A stretch of DNA of 49,655 bases from Clostridia bacterium (GCA_900769545.1 CAAGGZ010000097.1:1-49655); one strand, 5' to 3'; counted from the stretch's first letter, positions 7,800 through 16,600 are shown. The notes: generated from the letters alone by a model not told the origin. A program made the numbers and translations.

Positions 7800-10241
7800 T
7801 TAACCAAGAATAATATTAACCAAACGACCTTTGACAATAATACATTTCTTGATAGGCTTGTCGCCGATGATTTCCGCAATCTCGGGATAAGCGCAAACGG
7901 TGTCCTGAATATCCTCGTCGGAAAGTCCTTCGGGAATCATCATCTTCGCGCGGATTTTGCTGTTCACCTGTATTGCGTATTCTGTTTCGTCTTTCACAAG
8001 CGCCGCTTCGTTTACGGTAGGGTAGCTTTCTTCAAATACGGAGCTCTTATGTCCGCAAGCTTCCCACAATTCTTCTGCAAAGTGGGGGGCAAAAGGCGCA
8101 AACATACGGATAAGGTCTTCAATGCAGCCTCTATAGAACTCTACGTTCTTTTCCGCTTCGCTTTCGTATTTCTGAAGTGCATTCACGTATTCCATCAAAC
8201 GAGCCACGGACGTATTGAACGAGAACGCTTCTGCGTCACGGATAATCGATTTCAACGCGTGGTTTTTCGCATAGTCGAGCAATTTTTCCGACGTCTTTCT
8301 ATCCGAATGTCCTTCGGTAGGCGCAAGCGCCAATGCGTTTCTTACGATTCTTTCTACTCTATCGGTAAATTTAGCAATCGACTTGATACCGTCGTCGTTC
8401 CAAGGGCCGCCTTCGGTATAGCTGAAGCCAAACATCAAATACAAACGGAAAATATCGGAGCCGTATTCTTCCACGTATTTATCGGGAGAAACAACGTTGC
8501 CTTTGGACTTGGACATACGGTTTCCATCGGGGCCAAGGATAACGCCCTGATGGATAAGACGTTTAAAGGGTTCGTCAAAATTCAAATAACCCATATCACG
8601 CAACGCTTTGGTGATAAAACGTGCGTAAAGAAGGTGCATACAAGCGTGTTCCGCGCCGCCAACGTAAACGTCTACGGGGAGCATCTTATTTGCAATATCT
8701 TTCGTGAATGCCTGTCTATCATTCTTTGCTTCGGGATAACGGAGATAATACCAGCTCGAGCATACGAAGGTATCCAACGTATCGGGATCGCGAGAAGCCT
8801 TGCCGCCGCATTCGGGGCAGGTGCATTTCATAAATTCTTCATTTGCCGCAAGAGGAGATTTTCCGTTGCCGCGGAATTCTACTTCATAGGGAAGTTTTAC
8901 GGGCAATTCCTTATCGGGAACTGCAACCACGCCGCACTTCGGACAATGGATCATGGGGATAGGAGCGCCCCAATATCTCTGACGGGAAACCGACCAATCA
9001 CGGAGACGGTAGTTGACTTTCTTGCCGCCTTTACCAAGCTTGGTAAGGTGCACGGCAATCGCGTCGCGCGCTTCGTCGCCGGACAAGCCGTCAAAGGCAC
9101 CGCTGTTCACAAGGATACCGTCCTCGCAGTAGGGGAGAATGGTCTCGCCGCCCACTTTTTGAATAACCTGCGTTACAGGCAAACCGTATTTCTTTGCAAA
9201 CGCATAGTCTCTTTCGTCGTGCGCCGCAACCGCCATAACCGCGCCCGTACCGTAGGAATAAAGCACGTAGTCGGCAAGATAAATAGGCACCTGCTTACCC
9301 GTCAAGGGATGAATTGCATACGCGCCCGTCGCAACGCCTGTTTTTTCACGGGCAGTAGAAAGACGGTCAATATCGTTTGCTTCCGCCGCATAACGCACGT
9401 AGGCGTCGATAGCGTCCGCTCTGTCAGGGTGCGCTTCTTTCAATTTTTCCACGAGGGGATGCTCAGGCGCGAGTACCACGTAGTTTACGCCGAACACGGT
9501 ATCGGGACGGGTAGTGAACACGGTAATCGTGTCGCCCGTTTCGCACTCGAAATGAATTTCGCAACCGGTGGATTTACCAATCCAGTTCTTTTGCATAAGC
9601 TTCGTCTTTTCAGGCCAATCAAGTTTATCGAGGTCGGAAAGGAGCTCTTCCGCATAATCGGTAATTTTTAAGAACCATTGCGTCATATCTTTACGGAGCA
9701 CAACGGAATTACATCTTTCGCACTTACCGTCGATAACCTGCTCGTTTGCGAGTACCGTACCGCAATCGGGGCACCAGTTTACGAGGGCTTCTTTACGGTA
9801 AGCCAATCCTTTTTTATAGAGCTGTAAAAATAACCACTGCGTCCATTTATAGTAATTTTCTTCGCAGGTTTTGATTTCCGCCGTCCAATCGAACATTGCG
9901 CCCATATTTCTGAGCTGCGTTTCCATCGTAGCAATATTCTTTTCCGTAGAATCCTTGGGGTGGATACCCGTTTTAATAGCATAATTTTCCGCAGGGAGTC
10001 CGAACGCGTCAAAGCCCATAGGCTGGAACACTTCATATCCTTGCATTCTCTTAAAACGTGCATACGTATCCGTAGGGCCGTAGTTGTACCAGTGCCCAAC
10101 GTGCAGGTTAGCCCCCGAAGGGTAGGAGAACATTTCCAAAACGTACAATTTTTTGTCAGCGTTCTTCTTGTTAAAAACGTTGAGTTTGGTCTTTTCCCAT
10201 TTTGCCTGCCATTTACGTTCCACAGACTTCATGTCCATCAT
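7800..10241 (-). CDS. leuS: leucyl-tRNA synthetase
   Basis: Class Ia synthetase of 813 residues that charges tRNA-Leu. The HIGH motif is HVGH (47-50, in PSGANLHVGH) and the KMSKS motif is RMSKS (about 575-579). An editing (CP1) domain with TTRPDT and AVMAVAAHDERD lies between, two Zn-type CxxC pairs flank the core (CPDCG, CPKCG), and the C-terminal domain ends in a typical VKGRLVNIIL. I start at ATG 10241 (MMDMKSVERKW) because GGAGG lies 10 nt upstream. The frame is open a further 54 codons, but those would run through the promoter. No T-box precedes it, unlike thrS nearby. Confidence 0.98.
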   Translation of the reverse strand: MMDMKSVERKWQAKWEKTKLNVFNKKNADKKLYVLEMFSYPSGANLHVGHWYNYGPTDTYARFKRMQGYEVFQPMGFDAFGLPAENYAIKTGIHPKDSTEKNIATMETQLRNMGAMFDWTAEIKTCEENYYKWTQWLFLQLYKKGLAYRKEALVNWCPDCGTVLANEQVIDGKCERCNSVVLRKDMTQWFLKITDYAEELLSDLDKLDWPEKTKLMQKNWIGKSTGCEIHFECETGDTITVFTTRPDTVFGVNYVVLAPEHPLVEKLKEAHPDRADAIDAYVRYAAEANDIDRLSTAREKTGVATGAYAIHPLTGKQVPIYLADYVLYSYGTGAVMAVAAHDERDYAFAKKYGLPVTQVIQKVGGETILPYCEDGILVNSGAFDGLSGDEARDAIAVHLTKLGKGGKKVNYRLRDWSVSRQRYWGAPIPMIHCPKCGVVAVPDKELPVKLPYEVEFRGNGKSPLAANEEFMKCTCPECGGKASRDPDTLDTFVCSSWYYLRYPEAKNDRQAFTKDIANKMLPVDVYVGGAEHACMHLLYARFITKALRDMGYLNFDEPFKRLIHQGVILGPDGNRMSKSKGNVVSPDKYVEEYGSDIFRLYLMFGFSYTEGGPWNDDGIKSIAKFTDRVERIVRNALALAPTEGHSDRKTSEKLLDYAKNHALKSIIRDAEAFSFNTSVARLMEYVNALQKYESEAEKNVEFYRGCIEDLIRMFAPFAPHFAEELWEACGHKSSVFEESYPTVNEAALVKDETEYAIQVNSKIRAKMMIPEGLSDEDIQDTVCAYPEIAEIIGDKPIKKCIIVKGRLVNIILG

Positions 10242-10307
10242 AAAATAAAAACCTCCGAAATACGCCGTATTGACGGCGAAAGTATCTTGCATTATATTCG
10301 TCTTATC

Positions 10308-10336
10308 ATTATAGAACATTTTTTCCGACAAGTCAA
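10308..10336 (-). promoter_or_regulatory. promoter of leuS
   Basis: On the minus strand TTGACT (10336-10331), 17-bp spacer and TATAAT (10313-10308). This gives a short leader of about 60 nt with no obvious regulatory RNA. Confidence 0.88.
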
Positions 10337-10414
10337 GCAAATAACGCCTGGGAAAGAGCACGGAAATTACCAATTCGTATAAATAATTTTTCTTTTGCCG
10401 CATACAATAATTAT

Positions 10415-11113
10415 GTGGAAGAGATAACGATAACCCAAAACGGCTACGATGGCCTTTATATGTCTTACTTATACGGAAAGGTGCGAGACCGTTTTTCCTT
10501 TCTGCCTGCCACCTGCGGTATTCACCGTGACGGCGATACGACGGAAATCGCCTTTAAAACAGAGCGAGAATACTGCCCTTACGTGCGCAGATTTGCAGAG
10601 GAGAATATGGCGGACGTCATTGCCGTCGGCTATAAATACGCATACTTTGAAAAGCGTTTGGCTTTGCCTTTGCTTTCCGCTTTGCAAAAGCGTATGCTTA
10701 TCACGGCGCTTGTGGCGGCGGACTATCGTGACGATAGGGATTACGTAGTCAGAAAACTCCGAGGGAGCAAAAAATACTGCTTGGACGGCGTATTTCATTT
10801 CCGCTTGCAGGAGCTAAAAAAACGCTGGGACGGTATTTTGGAGTACGTCCCCGCCGATATGGGCGAGGCGTCGCTGGACGGCTTTGTGGAGTTTTTGACG
10901 GAAGACGGCGAGGGGAAGCTCTTTTTAAAAGGCGGCAAAGCCTACGGGGAAGATTACCGTCCGCTTTCCAGAAGCCTGCTCACAGGCGTGGAATCGCAGG
11001 TAGGAGAAATTTTGCTTGGCGGAGCAAGACAGGTGTACTGTTTTGGGGAAGTGGACGGCGAAACAAAGAGCTTTTTGAAAAAATATTACGGGATAAACGC
11101 TGTTTTTTGTTGA
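10415..11113 (+). CDS. YtxC-like putative sporulation protein
   Basis: Protein of 232 residues. The segment LDGVFHFRLQELKKRWDGIL (about 127-146), followed by GFVEFLTE and a C-terminal GGARQVYCFGEV, resembles the YtxC family (putative sporulation protein). In Bacillus subtilis ytxC is the gene just before thrS, and here the gene again lies directly before thrS and its T-box, which supports the call. The biochemical role of YtxC is not known. The start is a GTG at 10415 with no Shine-Dalgarno; TACAAT at 10403-10408 lies so close that a leaderless message is possible. A later ATG at 10460 also lacks a ribosome site. Confidence 0.68.
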   Translation: MEEITITQNGYDGLYMSYLYGKVRDRFSFLPATCGIHRDGDTTEIAFKTEREYCPYVRRFAEENMADVIAVGYKYAYFEKRLALPLLSALQKRMLITALVAADYRDDRDYVVRKLRGSKKYCLDGVFHFRLQELKKRWDGILEYVPADMGEASLDGFVEFLTEDGEGKLFLKGGKAYGEDYRPLSRSLLTGVESQVGEILLGGARQVYCFGEVDGETKSFLKKYYGINAVFC

Positions 11114-11120
11114 AAAACAT

Positions 11121-11149
11121 TTGACAAACGTCGCATAAAGCGTTACAAT
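11121..11149 (+). promoter_or_regulatory. promoter of the T-box-thrS unit
   Basis: TTGACA (11121-11126), 17-bp spacer and TACAAT (11144-11149), placed directly before the T-box leader. Confidence 0.88.
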
Positions 11150-11154
11150 AGAAC

Positions 11155-11364
11155 TGTAAAGACAAGTAGCGTCGCTACTGCGGATTGACAGAGAGCCCGT
11201 TCTTAGGCTGTGAAACGGGTATTCCGAGGCGAAGGTGAAACCACTTTACGGTTCGACGAAAACGGAATATAAAAGCGGTCGTATTGTAAATGCGACAATT
11301 AAGGTGGAACCGCGCATATATTTGCGTCCTTAAACTTCTTTTAGGGAGTTTAGGGCGTTTTTTT
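11155..11364 (+). ncRNA. T-box riboswitch (tRNA-Thr sensing) of thrS
   Basis: The conserved T-box sequence AAGGTGGAACCGCG (11301-11314) is followed by an intrinsic terminator: 11325-11336 pairs with 11346-11357, then seven T. The upstream part (about 11160-11290) contains the stem I features, with AGAGAGCC and a hairpin GCCCGTT/AACGGG. Uncharged tRNA-Thr would pair its anticodon with a specifier and its acceptor end with the T-box bulge, giving readthrough. ACC at 11240-11242 in GAAACCAC is a candidate Thr specifier, but I have not folded the leader, so that assignment is tentative. Confidence 0.93.
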
Positions 11365-11415
11365 ATTAAAAAGTTGAAAAATTATAGAAGATATAAACAC
11401 TAATGGAGGAATATT

Positions 11416-13320
11416 ATGAACGTTATTCTTAAAAACGGCGACGCATTGCAGATAGAGGACAACGCAACCGCGATGGCGGCGGCGCTCGCTATTTCCGAAG
11501 GCTTGGCAAGAAATGCCGTTTGCGCAAAGGTAAACGGGGAGCTTGTGGATCTTTCCCACGTATTGAAAGAAGGGGACGCTTTGGAAATCGTTACTTTGAA
11601 AGACAAGGAAGGCTTGCAGGTATACCGTCACACTTGCGCGCACGTTTTAGCGCAGGCTTTAAAGACCGTTTATCCTACTTGTAAATTGGCAATCGGTCCC
11701 GTTATCGACAACGGCTATTATTATGACATTGATTTCGTAACGCCCATCACGCAGGCAGACCTTGCGAAAGTGGAAATCGAAATGCAAAAAATTATCAAGA
11801 GCAATCTTCCCATCGAACGTTTCGAGCTTCCCAGAGAAGAAGCTATCAAACTTATGGAAGGTTACTCCGAAAACTATAAAGTAGAGCTCATTCAAGACCT
11901 TCCCGAAGGCTCGGTAATTTCCTTCTACAAGCAGGGTAACTTCACCGACCTTTGCCGTGGTCCTCACCTTCCCTCGACGGGTAAAATTAAGGCGTTCAAG
12001 CTCACCAGCATTGCAGGCGCCTATTGGAGAGGGGACGAGCATAACAAGATGCTCACCCGTATTTACGGTACCGCTTTTGCGAAGAAAGACGAGATGGACG
12101 CATACTTTACTATGCTGGAAGAAGCAAAGAAACGCGACCATACGAAGCTCGGTAAAGAATTGAAGCTTTTCGCTATTATGAACGAAGGGAAAGGCTTGCC
12201 TTTCTTCCTGCCCAACGGTATGGTTTTGAAGAACTTGCTCGTAGACTATTGGAGACAGATTCACACGAGAGAGGGTTACGTAGAAATTCAGTCGCCCATT
12301 ATGCTCAACCGCACCCTTTGGGAAACTTCGGGGCATTGGTTCCATTACCGTGACAATATGTACACTACCAAAGTGGACGACGAAGATTTCGCAATCAAGC
12401 CCATGAACTGCCCCGGCAGTATTTTGGTATATAAAAACGAACCGCACAGCTATAAGGATTTGCCTATCCGTATGGGCGAGCTCGGTCTTGTACACCGTCA
12501 CGAAAAATCCGGTCAGTTGCACGGTCTTTTCCGTGTACGTTGCTTCACGCAGGACGACGCGCACATCTTTATGACTCGTGAACAAATCAAGGACGAAATC
12601 AAGGGCGTTGTAAGCCTTATCAACGAAGTCTATACGTTGTTCGGCTTTAAGTACCACGTGGAGCTTTCTACCCGTCCCGAAAACAGTATGGGCAGCGACG
12701 AAGATTGGGAAGTAGCAACCGAATCCTTGCGCAACGCATTGAACGATTTGGGGCTTGACTACGTTGTCAACGAAGGCGACGGCGCATTCTACGGCCCGAA
12801 GATTGACTTCCACTTGGAAGACTCTATTGGCAGAACGTGGCAGTGCGGTACTATTCAGCTCGACTTCCAGCTTCCTCAGCGTTTTGAAATGGAATACGTT
12901 GGCGAAGACGGCGGCAAGCACCGTCCTATTATGGTACACCGCGTTGCGTTCGGCTCTATCGAACGTTTCATCGGTATTCTCATCGAACATTTCGCAGGGA
13001 AATTCCCTGTGTGGATTGCTCCTTTGCAGGTTAAGATTTTACCTATTACGGACAGACAGCTCGACTATGCAAGAGCATTGCAGGCGAAGATGAAAGAAGT
13101 AGGCATTCGAGTAGAAGTGGACGATCGCAGCGAAAAAATCGGTTATAAGATTCGTGAAGCGCAGATGGAAAAAGTGCCTTATATGCTTGTGCTTGGCGAT
13201 AAGGAAATGGAAGCAAACGAAGTGGCAGTTCGTCGTCGCGACGGCGAGCAGTCAGTAGTTTCCGCAGACGACTTCATTGCTACCGTACTTTCCGACATTG
13301 CGAATAAGACGGCATTTTAA
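11416..13320 (+). CDS. thrS: threonyl-tRNA synthetase
   Basis: Class II synthetase of 634 residues, full length. An N-terminal TGS domain (1-62) is followed by the editing domain with HTCAHVLAQAL and the metal-site Cys in LCRGPH. The catalytic core contains the Zn ligand Cys332 in KPMNCPGS, then motif 2 with RCFTQDDAHIF. Motif 3 and the C-terminal anticodon-binding domain begin at about residue 535 (VWIAPLQVKILP). GGAGG precedes the ATG. Expression is governed by the T-box just upstream. A promoter 44 nt after the stop starts the next operon. Confidence 0.98.
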   Translation: MNVILKNGDALQIEDNATAMAAALAISEGLARNAVCAKVNGELVDLSHVLKEGDALEIVTLKDKEGLQVYRHTCAHVLAQALKTVYPTCKLAIGPVIDNGYYYDIDFVTPITQADLAKVEIEMQKIIKSNLPIERFELPREEAIKLMEGYSENYKVELIQDLPEGSVISFYKQGNFTDLCRGPHLPSTGKIKAFKLTSIAGAYWRGDEHNKMLTRIYGTAFAKKDEMDAYFTMLEEAKKRDHTKLGKELKLFAIMNEGKGLPFFLPNGMVLKNLLVDYWRQIHTREGYVEIQSPIMLNRTLWETSGHWFHYRDNMYTTKVDDEDFAIKPMNCPGSILVYKNEPHSYKDLPIRMGELGLVHRHEKSGQLHGLFRVRCFTQDDAHIFMTREQIKDEIKGVVSLINEVYTLFGFKYHVELSTRPENSMGSDEDWEVATESLRNALNDLGLDYVVNEGDGAFYGPKIDFHLEDSIGRTWQCGTIQLDFQLPQRFEMEYVGEDGGKHRPIMVHRVAFGSIERFIGILIEHFAGKFPVWIAPLQVKILPITDRQLDYARALQAKMKEVGIRVEVDDRSEKIGYKIREAQMEKVPYMLVLGDKEMEANEVAVRRRDGEQSVVSADDFIATVLSDIANKTAF

Positions 13321-13363
13321 TTGTAAAAAAATAAAAAAAGTTAAAAAAATATCAAAAATTTGC

Positions 13364-13393
13364 TTGACAGAGGGGATTGCTTTGTGTTAATAT
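13364..13393 (+). promoter_or_regulatory. promoter of the infC-rpmI-rplT operon
   Basis: TTGACA (13364-13369), 18-bp spacer and TAATAT (13388-13393), placed about 150 nt before the infC start. Confidence 0.75.
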
Positions 13394-13399
13394 ATTAAA

Positions 13400-13525
13400 G
13401 CTAAGCAGAAGCAAACCTTCTCGCCGTGCAGTTTTGATTGGTACGGCTCGATAATTTTTTCACCGAGAAATCGGGGAGTATTATGCGATAAAAGGGTTGC
13501 TATGCGTAGCAACCCTTATTTTTTG
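13400..13525 (+). ncRNA. infC operon leader with transcription attenuator (L20-leader type)
   Basis: A leader of about 125 nt lies between the promoter and infC. It ends in a perfect 11-bp hairpin (13492-13502 with 13507-13517, loop TGCG) followed by ATTTTTTG, an intrinsic terminator only 24 nt before the infC start codon. Upstream pairing segments such as ACCGAGAAATCGG precede it. In Bacillus the infC-rpmI-rplT operon is attenuated by ribosomal protein L20 binding its leader; position and gene order make the same scheme likely, though I cannot test the match to that RNA family. Confidence 0.75.
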
Positions 13526-13541
13526 CGTGAGGTATACTACC

Positions 13542-14051
13542 ATTAAAGAACAGCATCAGCTTAACGAAGAAATTCGTGACAGAGAAATCAGAGTAATTTC
13601 CGCAACCGGTGAACAGCTCGGTATTATGAGCGCGTCGGAGGCATTGCGCCTTGCAGAAGAAGAGGATTTGGACTTGGTGAAAATTTCCCCCAACGCCGTT
13701 CCTCCCGTATGTAAGATTATGAATTACGGCAAGTTCAAGTTTGAGCAGGCAAAGCGTGAAAAAGAAAACCGCAAAAATCAAAAAGTAATCGAACTCAAGG
13801 AAATTTATCTTTCCATGACGATTGACGTTGGCGATTTAAACGTAAAGGCGAAAAAGACGCTTGAAATGCTCGGCGACGGAAACAAAGTAAAGGTTTCCAT
13901 TCGTATGCGCGGTAGACAGCAGGCGCACGCAGCGATGGGCGTTGACGTAATGAAACGCTTCTTCGAGTTGCTCGGCGGCAAAGCGGTAATGGATAAAGCG
14001 CCTATGACGGAAGGCAGAAACATTTTAATGATTCTCTCTCCTGCAAAATAA
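13542..14051 (+). CDS. infC: translation initiation factor IF-3, AUU start
   Basis: IF-3 of 169 residues that binds the 30S subunit and checks the start codon. The N-domain begins IKEQHQLNEEIRDREIRVI; the linker and C-domain hold the K-rich segment VIELKEIYLS and IRMRGRQQAHAAMG. No ATG, GTG or TTG lies at the conserved N-terminus; an in-frame ATT at 13542, 8 nt after GTGAGGT, fits exactly where IF-3 should begin. AUU starts are the known autoregulatory device of infC in other bacteria. The upstream in-frame ATG at 13497 lies inside the attenuator hairpin and would add 15 unrelated residues. Confidence 0.95.
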   Translation: MKEQHQLNEEIRDREIRVISATGEQLGIMSASEALRLAEEEDLDLVKISPNAVPPVCKIMNYGKFKFEQAKREKENRKNQKVIELKEIYLSMTIDVGDLNVKAKKTLEMLGDGNKVKVSIRMRGRQQAHAAMGVDVMKRFFELLGGKAVMDKAPMTEGRNILMILSPAK

Positions 14052-14125
14052 GGCGAGTAAAAACGTGGACAAGCCTCAAGAAGAGGATTGTAATAAATTA
14101 GAAAAAAATTCGGAGGATAAAATAT

Positions 14126-14326
14126 ATGCCTAAACAGAAATCTCACAGCAGTACTAAAAAACGTTTTTGGCTTACCGGTTCGGGTAAAGTAAACAGACCC
14201 CACAGCGGTAAAAACCATAAAGCGGAAACCAAGAACAGAAAGAGAAAGAGACATTTGCGTCAGTGTACGTTGGTTTCTTCCACGCAAGAAAGCACCGTTA
14301 AGAGCATGATGCCCTACAAGAAGTAA
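14126..14326 (+). CDS. rpmI: 50S ribosomal protein bL35
   Basis: Basic protein of 66 residues, MPKQKSHSSTKKRFWLTGSG, with the usual bL35 features: the KSHSSTKKRF start, a GKVNRPHSGKNH segment and a Lys/Arg-rich middle. CGGAGG precedes the ATG. It stands in its usual place between infC and rplT, 74 nt after infC and 19 nt before rplT, in one transcript under the leader upstream of infC. Confidence 0.97.
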   Translation: MPKQKSHSSTKKRFWLTGSGKVNRPHSGKNHKAETKNRKRKRHLRQCTLVSSTQESTVKSMMPYKK

Positions 14327-14345
14327 GAAAGGAGATAAATGAGAT

Positions 14346-14696
14346 ATGCGTATTAAGAGAGCAGTTAACGCGGTTAAAAAGCGTAGAAAGATTTTTAAAC
14401 TTTCCAAAGGTTATTTCGGCAGCAAGAGCCGTTCGTACAGAATCGCAAGAGAAGCCGTAATGAAGTCGTTGAACTATGCTTACATCGGCAGAAGATTGAG
14501 AAAGAGAGATTTCCGTCGTTTGTGGATCGTAAGAATCAACGCTGCTGCAAGAATCAACAACATTTCTTACAGCAAGCTTATGCACGGCCTTAAAGTTGCA
14601 GGTATCAACCTCAACAGAAAGGTTCTCGCTGATTTGGCAGTAAACGATGCAGCAGCATTTGCTCAGCTCGTTGAAAAAGCAAAAGCAGCGCTTTAA
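14346..14696 (+). CDS. rplT: 50S ribosomal protein bL20
   Basis: Basic protein of 116 residues, usual length. RAVNAVKKRRKIFKLSKGYFG and the YAYIGRRLRKRDFRRLWI segment are diagnostic of bL20, an early 23S rRNA-binding assembly protein and, in Bacillota, the likely autogenous repressor of this operon through the infC leader. AGGAGAT precedes the start. A terminator follows 8 nt after the stop. Confidence 0.98.
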   Translation: MRIKRAVNAVKKRRKIFKLSKGYFGSKSRSYRIAREAVMKSLNYAYIGRRLRKRDFRRLWIVRINAAARINNISYSKLMHGLKVAGINLNRKVLADLAVNDAAAFAQLVEKAKAAL

Positions 14697-14703
14697 TGAA
14701 AAT

Positions 14704-14739
14704 AAAAAGCCTTTTGGCGGTAACGCGAAAAGGCTTTTT
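14704..14739. terminator. terminator after rplT
   Basis: A 12-bp stem, AAAAAGCCTTTT (14704-14715) with AAAAGGCTTTTT (14728-14739), ends the ribosomal operon. It lies only 12 nt before the next start codon, so the downstream methyltransferase may depend on readthrough. Confidence 0.85.
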
Positions 14740-14750
14740 CCCTATTATCT

Positions 14751-15503
14751 ATGATGATTTTAACGTCAAAAAACAATCCGCTTATCAAAGAAACGGCGTC
14801 ATTGAAAGAGAAAAAGGGTCGTAAGAATCTGGGAATGTTTCTGGTCGAGGGCTGGAAAATGGTTTCCGAATGTCAAAAAAGCGGGTATGAAATAGACCGA
14901 ATTTTCGTGGCGGATAGCTACGAAGGGGAGCGTTTTGAATCGGAGGGAAAGACGGTTGTCGTTTCCGACGACGTATTCCGTTTTTTATCGGATGAAAAAA
15001 CGCCCCAAGGCATTTTGTGCCGTGTAAAGATTCCGCAAAAACAGCTTGGTAAACCCAATGGGAAAGGTCTGTTTTTAGACGGCGTTTCCGACCCCGGCAA
15101 CGTCGGCGCGATTATCCGTACCGCCAATGCGGCAGGATTCGACGAGATTTATCTCACACCAGAGTGCGCAGACCCGTTTTCACCTAAGAGCGTTCGCGCA
15201 AGTATGAGCGGTCTGTTTTTTACGAAATTGTATTTTGGCGCAAGGACGGAAATTTTGTCTGCAATAGCGGACGTTCCGCTTATCGTTGCAGACATGGGTG
15301 GGGCGAATGTGTTTACGTTTGACGCTCCAAAAAAGTTTATTTTGGCAATCGGCAACGAAGCCAACGGTATTTCCGAGGAAACGTTTGCGGCGGCTTCGCA
15401 TACCGTAAAAATTCCTATGTCGGAAAGACAGGAAAGCTTGAACGCTGCAGTTTCGGCAGGAATCATCATGTATATTCTTTCCAAAGAAGAATTTATTAAA
15501 TAA
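14751..15503 (+). CDS. TrmH/SpoU-family rRNA 2'-O-methyltransferase
   Basis: Protein of 250 residues. The N-terminal SpoU_sub_bind-like domain starts LTSKNNPLIKETASLKEKK. The SPOUT catalytic domain shows motif 1 LDGVSDPGNVGAIIRTANAAG (about 104-124), motif 2 FILAIGNEANGIS (about 197-209) and motif 3 VKIPMSERQESLNAAVSAGI, all intact, so it should use SAM to methylate a ribose, most likely in 23S rRNA. The position after rplT supports an rRNA target. There are two ATGs (14751, 14754) and no clear Shine-Dalgarno, which with the terminator just upstream suggests low expression. Confidence 0.92.
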   Translation: MMILTSKNNPLIKETASLKEKKGRKNLGMFLVEGWKMVSECQKSGYEIDRIFVADSYEGERFESEGKTVVVSDDVFRFLSDEKTPQGILCRVKIPQKQLGKPNGKGLFLDGVSDPGNVGAIIRTANAAGFDEIYLTPECADPFSPKSVRASMSGLFFTKLYFGARTEILSAIADVPLIVADMGGANVFTFDAPKKFILAIGNEANGISEETFAAASHTVKIPMSERQESLNAAVSAGIIMYILSKEEFIK

Positions 15504-15514
15504 GGAGAAAAGAT

Positions 15515-16303
15515 ATGTCAGGACATAGTAAATGGCACAACATACAGGCAAAAAAAGGTAAGGCAGACGCTGCGAAAGGTAGAATTTTCACCAAGCTCGG
15601 CAGAGAAATCGCAGTAGCGGCAAAAACCAACCCCAATCCCGAAACCAACAGCAAGCTTGCAGATATTATCGCAAAGGCGAAAGCGGCAAATATGCCCAAC
15701 GACAATATTCAGCGTAGTATTAAAAAAGCGTCGGGCGAAATGAGCGGCGCAGATTACAAGGAATTGACGTACGAAGGCTACGGCCCTGCAGGTTCTGCGG
15801 TAATCATCAAAACACTTACGGATAACATTAACCGTACGGCAGGCGACGTGCGCGCAATTTTGGGTAAACACGGCGGTCAGCTCGGTCAGAACGGTTGCGT
15901 ATCCTATAACTTCGATAACAAAGGATATATCGTTGTAGAAAGAACGGTAGAGCTTGACGAAGATACGATGACGGAATACGCATTGGAGGCAGGCGCAGAC
16001 GACGTTGTTGCAGATGACGACGTATACGAAATTTTCACCTCTCCGGAAGCGTTCTCCGACGTTCGTAAATATTTGGAAGAAAAGAATGCTGAATTGATGG
16101 CGGCAGCTCCCAAAGGACGTAGAAACGAAGAGGAAGAACCCAAGATTCGTTTTGTACACGCAGAAGTGGAAATGATTCCTCAAAACAAAATCACCCTTCC
16201 CGAAGACAAAGTAGCGACGTTTGAAAAAATGATCGACGCTTTGGAAGATCATGACGATGTGCAGAATGTATATCACAATGTGGATCTTCCCGACGAAGAA
16301 TAA
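15515..16303 (+). CDS. YebC/PmpR family protein
   Basis: Protein of 262 residues beginning MSGHSKWHNIQAKKGKADAA, diagnostic of the YebC/TACO1 family, with the conserved YEGYGPAGSAVII (about 87-99) and LGQNGCVSYNF later. Family members are named as DNA-binding regulators, while YebC proteins in several bacteria act on ribosomes stalled at proline stretches; sequence does not choose between these. AAGGAGAAAAG precedes the ATG, 11 nt after the methyltransferase stop, so the two are cotranscribed. A terminator follows. Confidence 0.95.
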   Translation: MSGHSKWHNIQAKKGKADAAKGRIFTKLGREIAVAAKTNPNPETNSKLADIIAKAKAANMPNDNIQRSIKKASGEMSGADYKELTYEGYGPAGSAVIIKTLTDNINRTAGDVRAILGKHGGQLGQNGCVSYNFDNKGYIVVERTVELDEDTMTEYALEAGADDVVADDDVYEIFTSPEAFSDVRKYLEEKNAELMAAAPKGRRNEEEEPKIRFVHAEVEMIPQNKITLPEDKVATFEKMIDALEDHDDVQNVYHNVDLPDEE

Positions 16304-16318
16304 TTATAAAACGAAGAA

Positions 16319-16349
16319 TACGCGGCGCAATACATTGTTGCGCTGCGTT
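16319..16349 (+). terminator. terminator after yebC
   Basis: An 11-bp stem with one G-T pair (16320-16330 with 16338-16348) is followed by TTTTTCTT. Confidence 0.85.
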
Positions 16350-16391
16350 TTTCTTATGTTTTAATTATGCAAAAAAATTTATAAAAAATTC

Positions 16392-16420
16392 TTGACATTC
16401 TAAAAAGTATATAGTATAAT
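16392..16420 (+). promoter_or_regulatory. promoter of the manganese riboswitch unit
   Basis: Perfect TTGACA (16392-16397) and TATAAT (16415-16420) with a 17-bp spacer, just ahead of the riboswitch. Confidence 0.9.
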
Positions 16421-16433
16421 AATACCATAATAT

Positions 16434-16600
16434 CCCATTGAGGGAGTAGCAAGCGCGGAAGCGTGGTAAGTCAACAACACTGGTGTATACCTGGCTTGCC
16501 TTAAATTGCGAGACTCATCTGTATATGCGCAATAGGTCATTACCGAGGAGTTTAAGTGAGAACATTTCAGTATGGCGTTGTGCGCCATACTTTTCTTTTT
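16434..16600 (+). ncRNA. yybP-ykoY manganese riboswitch
   Basis: The leader carries the family's marks: GGGAGTAGC (16442-16450) as the first conserved loop, GTCAACA (16470-16476), the paired CCTGGCTTGCC/GGCAAG-type segments, and a second conserved segment ACCGAGGAG. It ends in a terminator hairpin (16570-16577 with 16583-16590) followed by TTTTCTTTTT. In other Bacillota Mn2+ binding stabilises the antiterminated state and turns on Mn exporters. The gene downstream is a P-type cation ATPase, as in Lactococcus yoaB. Aptamer borders are estimated by eye. Confidence 0.88.

Noticed and set aside
8049..9671. 540-codon open frame on the plus strand opposite leuS
   Set aside because: It lies wholly antisense to a full-length leuS with intact motifs, has no ribosome site, and its residue mix is a by-product of the codon bias of the sense gene.
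11659..12990. 443-codon open frame opposite thrS
   Set aside because: Antisense shadow of a well-supported synthetase gene; no start signal and no family resemblance.
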